64,000 nucleotides of DNA from Paraphysoderma sedebokerense. Taxonomy: Eukaryota; Blastocladiomycota; Physodermatomycetes; Physodermatales; Physodermataceae. The notes below the pieces were generated by a model. The model worked only from the letters and a program-made list of their open reading frames with translations. It was not told the origin of the DNA and did no database searches. Both the position numbers and the translations under genes were made by a program. This document shows, one piece after another, positions 34,735 through 46,977 of this stretch. The stretch lies in contig JAHLJZ010000094.1 of the NCBI GenBank assembly GCA_025602915.1, positions 29,238 through 93,237 of the forward strand, given 5' to 3'. Positions within the stretch are counted from its first letter, which is position 1. Each line of letters opens with the position of its first letter.

Positions 34735-37700
34735 ATGCCCGGCATTTGGAACAAATTCTCGGGCTGTTTACAGTGCGCACTGCTTATATTTTATATTTCG
34801 CTCGTCTTCAACAGCGCTGTCGTCTTCTCGATTTCATCCCCATGGTATATCACTCGAGATGTCACAACTGGAGACCCATCCTCGACAAATTGGTTCCCCA
34901 ATGATACAACCATTGTAGACACCGTGATCGCCCCCAACGGCTCCATTTATGTGCTGGATTCCAATCAAACACTATACAAATTTGACGATTACACCAGTCC
35001 AATTCAAAAAGTAGCATTACGTCCTCCAGGTCCTCCGGGTCCTCCGCCTCCATCTTGGTATAATTCAACGTAAGTCGATATTCTCAGATAGAGCAGTACC
35101 TAAATATTTAGGAATGAACTAACAAAATCTGCCAGCTTTGATCAACTGTTCCGACTTTGGATTCATCCGCAATCGTACGACCCTTATATTTTTCGATTAC
35201 GTTGGTCAAATATGAACGCTTCCGATTTTGTAATGTGTGAGATTCTTTGGTATAACGGCGTTAATTACGGCAATCCATCGTCACCTCCGCCAAAAAGTGT
35301 TTTATTCAGCACTCGCACAATAGTAAAGTATATACCTGATAACAAACGGTAAGGCTCTTTTGATTGTAATCATACTCAACGTTTATTTTATTTTATTAAT
35401 CAAACTGTTCAGATACCTCCATTTGGGTCGCGATCCGGGATCAGCTGCATCTCTTCAGCTTACTTACTATCATGACAACATGTACTATTTGGCCTTGCTG
35501 GACATGAAATCTGGAATCTCAGCTCCTGTAGTTCTGAAGGATTACAATGACTATATACCTGTCGCAGGCGTGGGACTTATTGGTATCGTTTTAGAATGCG
35601 GAGCACAACCCGACCTTGCTTGCCTTGTGTCCGATAGCATGGCGGAATCGAAAATTTTTTGGATGAAATCAACAGGCATTCAACTAAATTTTACTGGTCT
35701 CAACTGGGGGAGTATTCCGTCTTCTTACATGAAATTTCAACAATACCAGAACTTTGCTCCAAACATCACTGCCCTCTTTTTTCCTAATATTGCCGCTTTG
35801 GGCCGGCGCGTTGTACTATATCAAGTAAATCCAACACTAGTATCCAGACAGTATCCCGAGTTTACTCTACCTTCGACCGGTAACTATCAAGACCGCTATG
35901 ACAATTTTCAGTTCACAAAAAATGGCGACGCTGTGCTCTTCGCCGAAACTGAAAATATCAATGCCTTTTCCGGATATGAATCGAAAATCAACATCTACGC
36001 TTACTATACGAGCAAGAATACTGCGAGCGGTGGTAGTTATTCAGCTTCCACAGTACTTCAAACTTCTCAAAACGACACAGCATCGCTTCTCGTACCACAC
36101 GCCGATGGATCTTTCACCGTCGTCGGAACGACTATGGGAAACTTCTCGAATGTCGATAGTCCAACTGGGTTATTGGATGCCAATAGATTTACGTATCAGG
36201 CGCTCTTTTTTGTCCGTTTTCAAGGTATCAGGATCCGGACTCAAGCACTCGAATTCATTGATGTTGTGAACAACAAATTTCAAGTGACAGTGGTGCTGGA
36301 CGGAGTCACTGAAGCCGATTCTCCTACAGTGCTACCCTCAATAAATGCGCAAACAGGCTTTAATCCGATTTGGATGAACGGAACTGTATCAGTTAACTTT
36401 ACCGGAATCTTTTATGGTATGTTATCTTCTCATTGGCTTCATGCTTTGCTTTGGACGGTATGTTGATTGTCTAGGTTTACAGGTCGACAAACGATGACGC
36501 TTTCTTTTCCGAATATTCCATCTAATCCATCCATTGAAACTGCAGTTGATGTTCCGCCACTCATTAGTTTGGTTTCACCCCTCAATGGAACAATTGGTGC
36601 GTATGTTTTCAGTCGTTTAGCTTCTTTCGACGTTAATAATGACACATTCATTTTCTGACGATTAGGAACGCCTCTCGTAATCAACGTTACAAATTCAAAT
36701 GACGTTGATTGGCCTGAAATCCGAATTGGCAACTTCTATTGCGCAAATACGCAACCACCATACAATCGCAGCTTCCAATGTAATATCCCTGAAGGCGGAG
36801 GTGCAAATCTGCCCATCAATTTGACTGTCAAAGGCGTAAGTGCCTTGTACTCATCGAACTTTAGCTATAATCCACCGACCATAGATTCAATATCACCAAT
36901 GACGAATCCTACAATTGGACCGATAACTTTTACTATCACCGGAAGGAATTTCGGGTTATGTGGGCCAAAGCCCTTTTTCCAATGCGGCTCATTCATCAAT
37001 TCTCCAAACCTTACAATCACTATTGGAGATAGAATGTGTCAGGACATGCGTCATTTCAATACTTCTTTGACATGCACCGTTCCGCAAGGTGTTGCTGGCC
37101 TTGAGATTGATGTTATTGTAAATTATTTCGGGCAAAACTCTTCAACGAGCAGCGTGACGAAGTTTTCGAGTTACCCACCTCAAATCTTTTCACTGTCGTC
37201 CAACAGAATTGTGTACTCTTCCAACAATCCTAATGCATATTTTTTTTCGGTTAATGATAATTCGTTGATATAATTGAAACGAACGTGCATTTACTGACGG
37301 CAATTGTTTAAGGTCAAAACTTCGGGCCCCCAAGTACGAATGCCTCCTTAATTTTCACTAATATCAATGGAACAAATTTTACGGCATGTGATTCATCCCT
37401 TATTGTAAATCACAATATGGCGAGCTGGTGGGTAATTCTGAGATGTCAAATGCACCGAAAAAAAATACTGAAATGCGGTTGTTTTTATCTAGCAACCTTC
37501 TTCCGAATCTTCCATCGCCGCAAGTCTATAATGTTTCCATCTTTGTCGCTGGACAATATTCGAATGCAGACATGCAGATCAGATACGGCAATTTCCCCCC
37601 GGTTGCAAATCCTACGAATGCTACCGTATCAGAAGATACTATGTCTCAACTAGTTCTCTATGGCAGTGACCCTGATGGGGATCAAATTGAAGTGATCTTG

Positions 37701-40700
37701 ACAGCGCTTCCAATAAATGGAAAGCTATACCAATATGACCCAAGTAAGCCTAACGCTTTGGGATTTGAGGCTGACCTTGGCGGGATCATTCAGGGGAGAG
37801 TCATCGATTCCATGGGCCGCATTGTATACGTTCCCAATGCCAATTACTTCGGCGTTGACAGTCTCTCATTTAAGGTAACCGACCTTATATATAATGGTGA
37901 GTACTAATCGATAATTTCTCTTCTGGCTCAATATAGACTCACTCATCCGTTTATTTAGTTATCACGAGTTCGGCCGAGGTCATTGTCCCCATCACCATTA
38001 ATCCCGTGCCGGGTAAGTTTATGTTGCCTTCATTGAATTCGCTGATCTATGCGAACATCGGCTGACATTTTCAAATGCCAGAACCCCCTATGGTTTCCAT
38101 TGTGCAGATTACGGGTCAGGAAGATACGGTTTTTACCTTTACTATCGCCATTGCTGATGTCGACACCCCACTGTCGAACATTTCTGTCGTTATCGATACA
38201 GTGCCCAGTAATGGAAATATCGAGTACATTTTAAACAGTGCAGCTTCTGTCTATATATTAACTGCGCCTTCTACAATTCCTCCCGGCTATCACTCCTTGA
38301 AGTACACACCTAATCCAAATTGTGCTGGGCAAGACCAATTCACGTATCATGCTAACGACGGGCTTAACAATTCTAACGTTGTCACCGCCACTATTTTTGT
38401 AACCCCTGTTAATGACAAGCCTGTTGCTCTGTCGGATGCCGTTTCGACAATGGAAGATCAAGGATGCATCATTCGCTTCGCCGTCGACGATGTTGATCAG
38501 CCCGTTTCAATTAGACAACGTGTGAAAATTCTATCTTGGGATGATACGTTGGGGAATTTATACCAAGTGAATCTTGATGGAGTTAAATATGGCAGTCCGG
38601 TTGGGCCCAACACCGAAATTACTGACGACAACAATCGGTTATGGTTCGAACCTAAACCCGACCAATCCGGAACTGCTCGAGTGAATTTCACTGCCACTGA
38701 TAACTCTAATGCCATTTCTGACCCAGCATCTATTGACATCACGGTTACACCTGTCAATGATGCGCCTCAAATTGTGAAATGCGCAGAAGAAATACTGTTG
38801 ACCAGTCCAATTAGAAATGGTTTCTCAGTTATACCTGTTACTTTGAGGGTCAAAGATGCCGATAGCAATGAAAAGTACGTTGCGCTCTTTACTTCTATAT
38901 CCTAAATGGCTACTGACGCAGTAAATATAGTCTTAGTTTTCAGCTTGTGGAAGCTCCTCAAAAGGGCAAATTATTGTTGGACGGAAAGGATGTCGGAGTT
39001 GGAGTTCGCTATTTTGTTGGCTCATCGGTTCAACCTAATAGCGAGGTCATTATTATCTTGAACTATCAATTGTTATTCCAAGGGGGAGGGTAAGAGTTCC
39101 TTCAGAATGATACATGCTTGATGATGTTCTTAGATTGTGACCTGTATCTTATTGTCTACAGCAATCCCTTTACAAATTTTTCGTACCGTATATTTGATCG
39201 GATGGAATCTTCTTCTGCTACATGTACTGTAAAATTCACAATCAAGTGCCCACCACCCTTGTACAACAATAATTTTAAGGAAAGAGATGGTGACATTTGC
39301 GAACCCTGGTTGGTGTCTTCTATTCTCAAATTTCAACAATATTGCCTAATCGTAATTCAACAGCCCAATTGGAGCAGTTTGTAGCGAAGATGCAAGATAT
39401 CGGCCTTTTGCTGCCCCCGGTTATGTACGCGTTTTAAATTACTTTTATTTTTTTGCTAATATCTGTCTGACATGTTGACTCTGCCCAGTGGAGGAATGCT
39501 GAAAGTGGAAATGGAACTGAGGCTACGCAGGCGTCCTTTCTGCCTTGTTCACCAGTATGTTTGAAAAACTTTTTATTCCTATTACTCAATCTAACCGGAT
39601 TGTATAGCCCTCCGCCTGTGTTAGTGATCAATTGTCGGATGGATGCGCCGTAGGCTATACTGGAGTCCGTAAGTTTGACTTTCTTTGTCTCTTTGGATGA
39701 CCTTTGTTGTTGACATTGCCATCCCAGGATGCGGTACCTGTTCAAGAAATTACTATAGATTGGGCTCAAACTGTGAAAAATGTCCCGATAACACATGGAA
39801 AAATGTATTGATATTCATGGCTTGTATCGTTGTTGGCTGTATTGTTCTTTTCGCGCTGTTCAATTTTGTTACTCGAGGGCCAAGGTAACTTTACCTTGCA
39901 ATTTTGTCTTATTCAATCCATTTACTAAATTTACTTCGTACTAGTCTCGGTTTTGTATCAATTGTTGTCGGTTTTCTTCAAACTATTCTTATTCTTAATG
40001 ACTTGAAATTGAAATGGTCGCCATCCTTCCAAGCCGCAATTAATAATCTCAGTGTCTTTACTCTCAACATCGGTTCGTCAACGCTTCATCATTTCTAACT
40101 CTGATTATATCTGCTCATCCTAGCTCTTCTAGAGTTGACTTCACCTGAATGTATGGCAACCGAATACGAGTTTGACTTTGCTATGAAAAATCGCATTGCT
40201 TTGATGGTCCCGCTTTTGTTCCTCCTATTACTCGCATTTGTCCCTCTTTTTGCGTGGTGGAGAGTTCGGGCTCTTGGACAGTTCTTAAACGCATTAATAT
40301 TTGGTGGATCCAAAGTTTCAATTGGTGAACTAAAGCAAAATCAAAGACGCATTTGGTTGTTGTGTCTTAAAGTTTTCAACATGTTCTTAAACATTATCTT
40401 TGTACCAGCGGCATCTCAGGCGTTGGAATTGTTCGATTGTTCAATTGAATCAGACGGGTTTTATTACCTGGATGCGGAACCTAGTTCAAGATGTTATACC
40501 CCCAAATGGGCTGAGGTAAGATACATTATTAGATCATGCGACAATGAGATCAATGGAATCTGATGTTTTTGACTGATTACTGCCAATTATGCGAACAGTC
40601 TCTCCCTATCTCCGGTATGGCGTTAATATTCTACGTCGTCGGCATTCCTACATACTTCTCCTTCCTGTACTACTCTCTCTATCAAACTACGAGAACGTCT

Positions 40701-41320
40701 TCATTTTGGATGAAACGAAAACAAAACGCCGAAGCCATCGTCGATAAAGGAAGCAACCATTTGAAACCAGAAAGTCAGCATTTCGTCGTTGTTCAGATCA
40801 TTCAGAAGTTATGCTTCATTACTGTGAAACTGTTTTTTACCAAGTGCGTAAAAGTTTTAATAAGTTAGCTATACATGAAATCTGAAACTGACTTTTGTTG
40901 CATTAGGTATATCCCTTTGCAAGCGATTTTGATTAATCTCATTTTAATTGGTTACCTTATGTTCGTGGTCCGCCATTTTCCGTATAGATACACAACATTA
41001 AAGTAAATAGTTTCCTTTCGAAGCTGGGCCGTTGAAGTTGTATTAACATGATTACTGTTTTCAGCAATCTCGAATTGATTTGTACTGGAGCATCTATTTT
41101 TATTCTGAACATCGGTTTACTTTTCTATACTCAAAATTTCACTACGCAAGGTCAAATCGATGCCTTGACTGGTGTCGCATTAGGATCCGTTTTTGGATCG
41201 TTGATACTGGTTGGAATTGCTGCTATTTATGAATTTAAACGGAGTGTTCAAGAATGGGATTTATCGAGAAAAAACTCTGTCGTTCAAGGGTCAAAGCGTA
41301 CAAGTATGCTCGTGGCATAG
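34735..41320 (+). CDS. Giant IPT/TIG plus tandem-95 multi-pass surface protein (copy C)
   Basis: The most complete family member; exons sum to roughly 1,800 residues. Signal peptide LQCALLIFYISLVFNSAVVF, then SPWYITRDVTTG...NWFPNDTTIVDTV and a Gly-Pro-rich linker (RPPGPPGPPGPPPPSW). A large exon at about 35412-36420 encodes a beta-rich domain (YYLALLDMKSG; ADGSFTVVGTTMGNF). IPT/TIG at 36870-37190 (PPTIDSISPMTNPTIGPI). Tandem-95 repeats at 37600-37893 (VSEDTMSQLVLYGSDPDGDQ) and 38085-38880 (three units with EDT/EDQ and ND.P motifs). Cys-rich stalk to about 39785 (GCGTCSRNYYRLGSNCEKCP). The membrane part has nine or ten hydrophobic helices; the loop ALELFDC...DGFYYLDAEPSSRCY is conserved in all copies and recalls TRP-like multi-pass proteins of lower eukaryotes. 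Stop at 41320. About twenty short introns. Role inferred only: calcium-binding adhesion or sensing at the cell surface. Confidence 0.82.
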
Positions 41321-41654
41321 TGGAGCCCAAATTAATTAATCTGTATATATTATCACCTATTCTGTATATGCTTAGAGAAAGGCGTGCTATTTGTTCATTG
41401 TGATATTAGTCCGACGGGCGGGAGGATGGATATTAGATAAATATAGGCGGGAGGAGTATTAGAAATCATGTATTGATATTCCTCTGAAAATATATTTATA
41501 TTTTTAAATTATTCGACATGTGTGGTTCTATTGTATTTATCGGATGTCGGTGGAATTAGTCAGTTCCGCGACGCCGGTTTCAAGCGATTGTCGCAACGCC
41601 TGGAAAAACTTTGCAACACCAGCACTGTCGCAAAGATATAGATATTTAAATTGC
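41321..41654. other. Intergenic spacer
   Basis: About 330 bases between copy C and the thioredoxin reductase. AT-rich, with short GGCGGGAGGA duplications near 41415 and 41448. Nothing else seen. Confidence 0.35.
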
Positions 41655-43470
41655 ATGCTCCCTCTCGTCCAGTCCATCGCTCTCGTTCGAACTCACATCG
41701 CAAAGGTTTCTGCCCCATCGTCGTCGTCGATTAAGTCACTCGCTCTTGTCCGATCTTTTTTTTCTTGCTCGTTTGCTTCGTCCGCTCAACAATCAACAGC
41801 TCTTAGCAAGTTCACTTCCACCTCGAGAATAGCTACTTTCTCCACTTCCGTATTGTTAAATCAAGTATCTAAAGAATCCAAGAAGAAAATGGAAAACGAA
41901 TTGGCTCAAGTTCAAAAAGTTGTCATTATCGGCTCCGGCCCCGCTGCCCATACTGCAGGTATTTTTCAGTTTTCACACGTTCAAGTTTTGCACAGATCGG
42001 TCATCCCGTTTAATCAACTTGAAGATATTGCAAAAAGCTTCGTTTAAATTTGAAGGCCTTTTACTGATTGTGTTCTCTCTTATCCTTGCGGCTGTGTTGC
42101 TGTGGTTTGCCTCCCCTATTTTGGCGCGATTGATTTCCGTACCCACAATGTTACCAAAACAAATAAAATTTTTCCAGCAATCTACTCTGCCAGAGCAAAC
42201 CTTAACCCTGTCTTATATGAAGGATTTATGGCCGGTGGTGTCGCTGCTGGTGGTCAATTAATGACAACGTAAGTGCAATCATAGTTGATTGATTCTGATT
42301 ACTAAGTAGCACCGAGCACAGTGGTTGACGGTTATTGTTCTCTGTTTAGAACCGAAATCGAAAACTTCCCTGGTTTTCCTAAAGGAATCAGTGGTCCTGA
42401 ACTCATGGATAGAATGAGAGAACAGTCCGTTCATTGTGGAACTAAAATTATCACTGAAACAGTTGCTTCAGTTGATTTGTCGTCTCGTCCGTTCAAGTTG
42501 TGGGTCGAAGGTCAAGATCCTTTGAAAGACAAACCAGTATTGACAGTCAGTGTCTTATCTATACTTTAGCCTCGTTCGGGCTCTTACTTAGTGAATTCTG
42601 ACGTCTTGGTTGATATTATAGGATTCTTTGATTGTTGCTACCGGCGCCACCGCCAAACGATTGTTCATTCCCGGAGAAGACAAATTCTGGAATGCTGGTA
42701 TGTCTGCATGCGCTGTATGCGATGGACCCGCCCCAATTTTCAGGAACAAACCACTTGCTGTAATTGGAGGTGGTGATTCCGCGTGCGAAGAAGCGACATT
42801 GTAAGTTCCCTTCCCGTTCCTGTTTTGCCTTGTAATTATCATCACCCTTATTTTCTATCTCGTATTAGTTTGACCAAATACGCCTCAAAAGTGTTTATGC
42901 TTGTCCGCCGTGATCAGCTTCGTGCTTCAAAAGTAATGGCTGAAAGAGCTATGAAGAATCCGAAAATCGAGGTAAAACTTACTCAATTTATTGTCGATTG
43001 CTCATTGTGCTAATCGTGTTGTCATTTCCCTCAGATCTTGTGGAACACTGTCCCGGTTGAAGCTCATGGTGACAGATTGCTCTCCCACATTACCATTCAG
43101 TCCACTGTTGATAAAACAACCAAATCGCTTCCTGTGAATGGTTTCTTCTACGCTATTGGTCATCTTCCGAATACTTCATTCTTAATGCACCCGGAGACAA
43201 AAAAAGGTCAGCTTGAAGTCGACAGTGATGGTTACCTTATTGTTAAAAAAGGTGGAACCGAAACCAATATCGAAGGTGTCTTTGCTTGTGGTGATGTACA
43301 AGATAGAAAGTATAGGCAGGCTATTTCTGCTGCTGGAAGTGGTTGTATGGCTGCATTGGACTGTGAAAGGTTCGTTACAATACTACTTTGCAACTTATTT
43401 CTTCCCGCATGCATACTAAATATATCACTGTAGATGGCTCGAAGGTCAAGAAGCAGCCCATAAGAATTGA
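41655..43470 (+). CDS. TRR1: Thioredoxin reductase, low-molecular-weight type, with mitochondrial leader
   Basis: Reduces thioredoxin with NADPH through FAD and a Cys pair. ATG 41655 opens a leader of about 78 residues rich in Ser, Arg and Ala and free of acids at its start ([20 protein letters not shown]), typical for mitochondria. A second in-frame ATG at 41889 ([20 protein letters not shown]) would give a cytosolic form. Domains: FAD-binding [25 protein letters not shown], the redox site CAVCDG, NADPH-binding [19 protein letters not shown] and the C-terminal FAD motif [16 protein letters not shown]. The last exon ends [11 protein letters not shown] at TGA 43468-43470. Both active-site residues are Cys, so unlike the nearby synthetase this is not a selenoprotein. 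At least six introns. Confidence 0.9.
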
Positions 43471-43641
43471 ATACTTATATCCAAAATGTAATACTTTAGT
43501 AGTTTTTAGTTAAGAATTCTGTATTTAAGAACACAAATATATTAAAGGGTCGCGTGCTATGACGTAATTGTCTGATTGCGGAGTTCGGCTCGCATAAACT
43601 GACAAAACCGACTACGGACTTACTTGCATTCGTCCCATTTT

Positions 43642-44601
43642 ATGACCAATTTCGAAATAGCTAACATGAAGCGACTACATGAACCCTTAAATCCATTTTC
43701 CACGACTTCCTCATTGCCGAATGAAACGTCTTCCGACGAACCCGTGAAATCAGACAGTTCACAATTAGCTTTAACTGATGCACCATCGCCCTCATCAGAT
43801 ACGTCGTCTTCAGGTATAGCTGATAGCGCAATGAAGAGCGCCCAGCAACTCCTTGGCACGGGCCAACGAACCACGACAAGCGCAATCTCGTCCGCTACTA
43901 ACACTCTTCATTCGGCGGAAATTAAATCTCGTGAAGCTGCTCAGGCATTGAATGAAAATCCAACAGTTCAACACATGAAAGAATCAGCGAAAAAGGCGGC
44001 AGAAATTGGAATACAAAAGACAGGCCAACTATTTGAAACTGTAAAAGATTATACCGGAGATGCGCTCCAAAAAGGAGAAGAATACATGAACATCGGTATG
44101 AAAAAAACGGGTGAATTATTAGAAAACGCCAAATACGTTGCGGGTGATAACTTGAAAAAAGCGGCCGAGATGATAGCAGATACAACTGTGGAAGGAAAAG
44201 ATACTGTTAGCGCTATTAGTTCTAATGTCGCGGAAAAGACAGCCTCTGCCGCCCGAGAAGCGATTAGTAAATCGGAAGAATTAAAGGATGTTGTTTTATC
44301 AAAGTCGGAAGAAATTGGTGAAATTGTGAATGATAAGATTAATTATTCCAAGTCTATTACGGAAGCGGTATACGACAATCGTCAAACGGATAGGCAAGAG
44401 ATGGACAGAGATCAGGGTGTCTTGACGGGTGAAGTCGGTATGGAAGAGACAACAGATAGGATAAGAGGACCGGTGACCCATGGTATGGGTGTTAGAGAAG
44501 AAACAACTGACGAAGAATATCCAGGTAGTTCAATTGATAATGCCCAGGATGTAGAATTGGTCGAGAAGAAGAAAAGAGAATGGAAAAAAAGTAAATTGTA
44601 A
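43642..44601 (+). CDS. LEA-like hydrophilic repeat protein
   Basis: Single-exon gene of 319 codons starting at ATG 43642 (MTNFEIANMKRLHEPLNP). An Ser-rich acidic N-terminus is followed by a long Lys/Glu/Ala amphipathic section (about residues 90-240) with 11-residue-type repeats such as KKAAEIGIQKTGQLFETVKD and MKKTGELLENAKYVAGDNLK. This is the composition and spacing of group-3 LEA proteins or of yeast Hsp12-like stress proteins, which are disordered in water and fold on drying or at membranes (family knowledge). No membrane segment or signal peptide. The tail is acidic then ends EKKKREWKKSKL. It is one of very few intronless genes here. Desiccation or spore stress function is inferred from the pattern alone. 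Confidence 0.65.
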   Translation: MTNFEIANMKRLHEPLNPFSTTSSLPNETSSDEPVKSDSSQLALTDAPSPSSDTSSSGIADSAMKSAQQLLGTGQRTTTSAISSATNTLHSAEIKSREAAQALNENPTVQHMKESAKKAAEIGIQKTGQLFETVKDYTGDALQKGEEYMNIGMKKTGELLENAKYVAGDNLKKAAEMIADTTVEGKDTVSAISSNVAEKTASAAREAISKSEELKDVVLSKSEEIGEIVNDKINYSKSITEAVYDNRQTDRQEMDRDQGVLTGEVGMEETTDRIRGPVTHGMGVREETTDEEYPGSSIDNAQDVELVEKKKREWKKSKL

Positions 44602-44866
44602 GACGGCTGGGGACAGGGGTGATGGCACTTCATGAACTCGAATGCCGAATTCATGTTATAATATTTTAAGAGCATGAAAATCCGTTTTTTTGGATACGTA
44701 TGGGCAGATTGTATTGGATTGAATACCTTTGTGATGAATGAAAATCCCTATAAAATTAAGGGTGGCGGTGATGATGTGAATGGTTTATTGTAAATCCATC
44801 TTTAGTCACAATCTCAATACAACACCACCAGTCGTCTCTAGCGACAAAAACTATACACATAAGGAT

Positions 44867-46261
44867 TCACACAGTCACCAAATGAGGTTTATTACCCAAA
44901 ACCCATTTCTCTAGTTCTGTCCAAAACTGAATCACGACTGGTTGATCTAGATGTCGTTTGTTTCGGTCTACGTTTAACATATGAACATTCCAAAACGATA
45001 CGGGCGTTGGGGGAGGGGCATCATGGTATTTGACATAAAAGCCACGAACTGAAAAATAGACAATGGTAAGGTATCATCAGAAGCTCATGAAAGGCAATTC
45101 AACATACCATGACTAAACAAGCTAACCGGATCTTTCCATTTCCAGTCTCTAAATTGCCATTCTGCATTATTCGTAAAAACAGCAACTACCCTGTCCCAAT
45201 CATCAGATCTAAATCTCTCAACATTATCCACCACAACACACGTGAAGTTTTTAATTCTACCGGACCCACCGACGGCAAATTCTTGCTTTCGCTTCACCTG
45301 AACAGATGATGGTTTCTTCATATTGGCGTTCGGAACTTCAAAATGTGCGTCTTCCAGAAAAGACTTTACATTGTGTAGAGTAAGGAGAGTAGATAAATTT
45401 GGTGGAACAATGATAATAGGGGGTTTGGTAGAGCCTGGTTTGGATGATGACGGGGCCGGTCTAGACATATTTGGTCGAGATCGGGAGTCTGGTTTGGTGG
45501 CGGGATTAGAGACAGCTTCTGATGCGGGTATTTTGTTCTTGTAGAAAATGTCGATTCCAATTTTTTGGATATTTGTGAAGTCCTGGATTCCGAAGTGTTG
45601 TCAATTAGAGTTTAATTTGGAATAAAAGGTTTGGCTTTCCTCATATAGTTTGCCTGATCGATCAACAAACCTTTGCACTTCCTTCCGATAAATATGTTTT
45701 CCTATTCCGGCCGGTATACTCTCTTGATTGTATTCGTTGTACAGCGATTTCATCATTCATGCTCAGATCCATTCTGTTTTCATCAGTTTTCTGTCTCTTC
45801 CTTTCTGCCTCCTCCACTTCCGCAACCCTTTTTTCACCAACTTCCCCAGCCTGGTCTTCAATCTCAATAATGCTTCCAGCACCGTCTGTATTTCCTTTTA
45901 AGTATTCTAGCAGAGGATTAAGTTCCACGAATGACACATTTGGGATTTTCTGTTGAGCTGAGGCGTAAATGTAGTCACCAAAACTAAGAGTTCTGTTTAG
46001 CCACACAAACACTAATGATTCGAGAGAATGACAATCGGTTGGTTGCGAGTAATGTGACTTTTTGTATCGAGTGAGCATCGCTTTTGGAAAGCGATGACCA
46101 TCTAATACGACATGTGTTGCCGACGGGAGGTCATCTACTTCAGAGTTTGATTCCTCGTTGAAGTATGTGATAGGAGTTGAGGCGGTTGTGTGATGACGGA
46201 GAGCTGTGAGCGCATCTGGCAGGTTCTGTTGATTTTGTTTATCTTGCGCTGTTTCCTCCAT
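44867..46261 (-). CDS. CDC73: CDC73/parafibromin, Paf1 complex subunit
   Basis: Nuclear factor of the Paf1 complex that travels with RNA polymerase II and supports histone modification during elongation. Starts at ATG 46261 (MEETAQDKQNQQNLPDALTALR). The N-terminal domain shows the family pattern FPKAMLTRYK and LESLVFVWLNR. A charged middle follows (RKRQKTDENRMDLS). The C-terminal Ras-like domain has PPIIIVPPNLSTLLTLHNVK, DDWDRVVAVFTNNAEWQF, WKWKDPVSLFSHVRGFYVKY and NKRHLDQPVVIQFWTELEKW, which is decisive. Stop at 44867-44869. At least three short introns, near 45050, 45560 and 45640. Confidence 0.9.
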
Positions 46262-46977
46262 ATCGATTTAAGCACTTATATAGCGATTGGTGTCAAGATG
46301 TGTTTGGGTGTGGATTGTAAACAAATTTGTTCAGAACCGAAAGGCATTCAACCAAAGGTCGCGGCAATAAATTGTGTACAAAATCTTGAAAGCGGAATGA
46401 TTGTCAACTATCACACTTAACTATAATTTTTCTTTAACTTGATTATAAGCACCACATTCCAACTTAAATACTTGTCCTATAGTGCGGCATTAATGGATCG
46501 GCTTTGAGGTTGACCATCTCGAACGGATCTGGAAATCTTGCAGAAACAAGGAATTGGAATATGTCGCCACATTTTCATGAGAAAAAAAAAATAAAGCCCT
46601 ACGGACATTGAGCGTTGATGCAGCCTTTGAGAAAGTCACTGTCGTTTTTTCCGCGCTATATATTGAGGAATCGACCAATGTCAAAATCAAACATGGTAGG
46701 CCCACATAATTAATATGCACACTACAAGTAGCTTTGATAATCCTCCAAGAAAGGCACCATTGTATAGCATTGGGTTAAGTCAAATTATTGGGAGCAGTTT
46801 GATATAAAATATATTGCGACTTGATTATATTACCGGGAAGACCACTACTTTAATCCCCTAGCGCGGAATAAACTTTAAGATTGCATGGTTCATTTGGAAA
46901 ATCTTTTGGGCTTGTAATAAATTGGAATACATTATATTAGATAGAATTATTACAATTTAAATAAATCTCTTTTGATT
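46262..46977. other. Intergenic spacer
   Basis: About 715 bases upstream of CDC73 and downstream of the next minus-strand gene. AT-rich, with short unsupported frames on both strands. Nothing else seen. Confidence 0.4.
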
